Shown: one piece after another, positions 5,409 to 7,689 of the stretch
How positions within the stretch are numbered: the first letter of the stretch is position 1
How the letters are laid out: each line of letters opens with the position of its first letter
Assembly: GCA_012032215.1 (NCBI GenBank)
Contig: JAAURO010000068.1
Coordinates: forward strand, 1 to 7,689
Source: Limnobacter sp.
GTDB taxonomy: Bacteria; Pseudomonadota; Gammaproteobacteria; Burkholderiales; Burkholderiaceae_B
Direction of reading: 5' to 3'
Length of the DNA: 7,689 nt
Notes under the pieces: generated by a model
What the model was told of the DNA's origin: nothing
The model's input: the letters and a program-made list of their open reading frames with translations, nothing else
Database searches by the model: none
Translations under genes and position numbers: made by a program

Positions 5409-7192
5409 GGTGGTGGGGCCGTTCTTGGGCATGTTCCTGGATGAATTGAAGCGCGGCCAATTGGGCATACAGGCCTTTTTTGGCCATTAGCTCGTGGTGT
5501 TTGCCGCTTTCGGCAATCTGGCCTTCGTGAATGACGACTATGCGATCAGCGGCCATAACGGTGGAGAGCCGGTGTGCAATTACCAGTGTGGTGCGGCCCT
5601 GGCGCGAGTGTTCTATGGCTTGTTGTACCAGTTTCTCGCTGTGGGCGTCCAGGCTGGCGGTGGCTTCATCCAGCAGCAGCAGCCCGGCGTTGCGCAGGAT
5701 GGCGCGCGCAATCGATACCCGTTGCCTTTCGCCCCCAGAAAGCCGCACGCCGTTTTCGCCTACTTCAGAATGAATGTCTTGGGGAAGGCATTCTACGAAA
5801 GGCAGGGCTGCGGCTTGTTCCAGGGCTGCCAGCACTTCCTGGTCGGTGGCATCGGGCTTGCCGTAGCGCACGTTGTCGGCCAGGGTGCCAGAAAAAATTA
5901 CTGCATCCTGGGGTACGTAAGCACAGTGTGCGCGCCACTGTTCGGGATTCAGGGTGACCAAGGGCTGGCCCTCGATAAGCACTTGGCCTGATTGGCAGTC
6001 GTACCAGCGCAGCAGTAAATTAAATAGGGTGGATTTGCCAGCACCCGAGGGGCCAACCAGTGCCACGGTTTCGCCGCGTGCAATGGTCAGGTTGAAGTTG
6101 CTTAAAACGGGTTTGTGGGGGCGGGAGGGGTAGGGCAAAATCAATCTGCCGGAATTCAATGCCCAATCCGCCTGCGGAGCGTGCCGGGCTTTGGCCTTGG
6201 GTGTTGTGCAAGGAGGTGTTCAGGTTGAGAAGTTCTACCAGCCGCTCGGCGGCACCCGCTGCGCGCTGAAACTCGCCTAGCACTTCGGAAACTGCGGCAA
6301 ACCCGCCACCTACAAACACGGCGTACATCACAAACTGGGCAAGTTCGCCGCTGCTCATGGTGCCTTCTGCCACGGCGCTGGCACCCATCCAGAGTACTAC
6401 CACCAGCCCGCCAAATGCCAGGCCAATGGCCACAAACATCAGTGCTGCACGCGTGCGTACCCGTTTTTTGGCGGTGGTGTAGGTGGTTTCGCAGGCCTGT
6501 TTGAATTTGCTGGCCTGTGCGTGTTCCTGGTTAAAAGCTTGCACCACATTCATGTGGCTTAGCACTTCCTGGGCCAGGGCGCTGCTGTCTGCCAGTTTGT
6601 CCTGGCTGGTGCGCGAGAGCGTGCGTACTTTTTTTGCCAGCACCACTACGGGCAGCATGACTACCACCACCAAGGCAAGCACTGCGCCGGTAAGCAGTGG
6701 GCTGGTGAGGATGAGCATGACCAGTCCGCCGAGGGTGGTCAGGGCGTTGCGCAGAAAAAACGACAGGCTGCTGCCTACCAGGGTTTGAATGAGCGTGGTG
6801 TCTGCGGTCAGGCGGGAAAGCACTTCGCCTACTTTCAGGGTTTCAAAAAACTCGGGGCGTTGCAAGAGTAAATGGCTGTACACCCGGCTGCGCAGGTCGG
6901 CGGTGATGCGTTCGCCCAGGTTGGTCACCAGGTAGTAGCGACAAGCCGCTGCGCTGGCCAATGCAAACACCAGGGCGATGAGCCAGCCAAAGGCATTGCC
7001 CGGGCCTTGCACGGCTTGGCCTGATAAAAAGCCGTTGTCGATTAACTGCCGAAAAACCAGCGGCAGGCTAAGCGACAAAGCCGACCCCAGCAACAATGCC
7101 GCCAATGCCGCGCCCGCCCACAGGCGGTGAGGCCGGGTAAGCTCGCCCAGTGTGGAAAGCAGCGACTTGAAGGGGGTGCGGTTGCTGCGCAT
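5392..7192 (-). CDS. MsbA-like ABC exporter (fused membrane and ATPase domains), one frameshift
   Basis: An inner-membrane ABC half-transporter, expected to work as a homodimer; lipid, LPS-precursor or drug export is typical for the family, but the substrate cannot be read here. Residues 1-353 (7192-6134) are the type-1 exporter membrane domain with about six helices (near 25-47, 68-85, 142-162, 165-186, 250-270, 285-304) and the coupling-region motif [13 protein letters not shown]. After DFA353 the frame shifts to [10 protein letters not shown]. The ATPase domain follows: Walker [10 protein letters not shown] (~380-388), Q-loop YVPQD, signature LSGGE (~484-488), Walker B LLLLDEA (~504-510), H-loop AHRLS (H540), for ~599 residues in all. 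DFAYPSRP is the canonical A-loop junction, and one extra C in the CCC run (+ strand 6133-6135) explains the break. The ATG directly abuts the fabI stop with no gap, so translational coupling is likely. The 3' end overlaps thyA. Confidence 0.92.
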
Positions 7193-7689
7193 TTATTCTG
7201 TCATGCCGGCGACCACATTGCTGTAGCCTGCATCCACATAGGTTATTTCTGCGGTAATGCCGCGTGCCAAATCGGACAGCAAAAAGGCGGCGGCGTTGCC
7301 TACGTCGTCGGTGGTGACATTGCGGCGCAGGGGTGCGGCTTGCTCTACGGCGCTGAGTATTTTTCCGAAGCCTTTGATGCCGCTGGCTGCCAGTGTTTTG
7401 ATAGGCCCGGCTGAAATGGCATTCACGCGGTGGCCTTTGGGGCCCACGGCTTCGGCCAGATAGCGCACCGATGCTTCCAGAGAGGCTTTGGCCAACCCCA
7501 TGGTGTTGTAGTTGGGCACCATTTTGGCGGCACCCAGGTAGCTTAAGGTAAGCAGTGCTGCTTCGCGTCCTTCCATGAGGGGGAGGGCTGCTTTGGCCAG
7601 TGCGGGGAAGCTGTAGGCCGAAATTTGATGCGCGGTGTTAAAGGCTTCGCGCGAGAGGCCTTCCAGAAGTCGCCGGCAATGGCCTCGCG
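7193..7689 (-). CDS. fabI: Enoyl-[acyl-carrier-protein] reductase FabI, C-terminal part with one frameshift near the edge
   Basis: FabI carries out the last reduction of each type II fatty-acid elongation cycle, enoyl-ACP to acyl-ACP with NAD(P)H. The start lies beyond the right edge. The first visible codons read REAIAGDF in one frame. From about 7665 the protein continues in another frame as [20 protein letters not shown] and on to [57 protein letters not shown] and ITYVDAGYS. The Tyr-x6-Lys pair (YNTMGLAK) and the preceding SYLG tyrosine are the FabI active-site residues, separating it from FabK/FabV. One base (C) missing at GACTTC-TGG (7666/7665) explains the break. The TAA at 7195-7193 is directly followed by the ABC exporter ATG. 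Confidence 0.93.
   Translation of the reverse strand, partial: RGHCRRLLEGLSREAFNTAHQISAYSFPALAKAALPLMEGREAALLTLSYLGAAKMVPNYNTMGLAKASLEASVRYLAEAVGPKGHRVNAISAGPIKTLAASGIKGFGKILSAVEQAAPLRRNVTTDDVGNAAAFLLSDLARGITAEITYVDAGYSNVVAGMTE

Noticed and set aside
5494..5991. 165-codon + strand open frame opposite the ABC ATPase domain
   Set aside because: It is antisense to Walker and signature motifs; long antisense frames are common opposite GC-rich genes.
1..7689. tRNA, rRNA, insertion sequences, CRISPR arrays
   Set aside because: No tRNA-like T-loop with matching acceptor stem, no transposase motifs, no terminal inverted repeats and no regularly spaced repeats were seen on either strand.

Overview
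The window looks like chromosomal DNA of a Gram-negative proteobacterium, most likely a betaproteobacterium (Burkholderiales-like). This rests on the long-form FadE acyl-CoA dehydrogenase, an OmpA-type outer-membrane lipoprotein, FabI, an MsbA-type ABC exporter, a thyA-folA pair and YggX. The taxonomy is an inference from gene content, not a proven assignment.

Layout. On the + strand, the left edge holds the C-terminal part of a FadE-type acyl-CoA dehydrogenase (to 1382), followed by an intact lipoprotein with glycine zippers and an OmpA peptidoglycan-binding domain (1448-2152). All later genes are on the - strand. Reading leftwards from the right edge, they are a partial fabI (7689-7193), an MsbA-like ABC exporter (7192-5392), thyA (5408-4617), folA (4592-4032) and yggX (4001-3729). 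Their gaps or overlaps are 0, -17, 24 and 30 nt, which suggests one transcription unit for membrane-lipid synthesis or export, dTMP/folate metabolism and Fe-S protection. After a 281-nt gap comes a small membrane-protein gene (3447-3152). Next is an AT-richer orphan gene (3046-2219) that runs convergent to the lipoprotein gene.

The most interesting gene is that orphan. Its product contains four degenerate 38-40-residue alpha-helical repeats whose hydrophobic pattern resembles TAL-effector/TALE-like repeats. One unit carries Asn-Ser-Gly where TALE repeats carry their base-reading residues. It ends in an acidic-hydrophobic stretch and a short basic tail. I propose it as a possible divergent TALE-like or other alpha-solenoid protein; this is a hypothesis.

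The second notable signal is technical or evolutionary. Single-base indels, mostly in homopolymer runs, break thyA (three times), the ABC exporter (once), fabI (once) and probably the small membrane gene (once). The conserved residues of the three recognised proteins are present in the visible pieces. Adding three bases to thyA gives exactly 264 codons, the length of E. coli ThyA. Base-calling error in the assembly therefore looks more likely than gene decay. For the small gene, a textbook -1 slippery heptamer leaves programmed frameshifting open.
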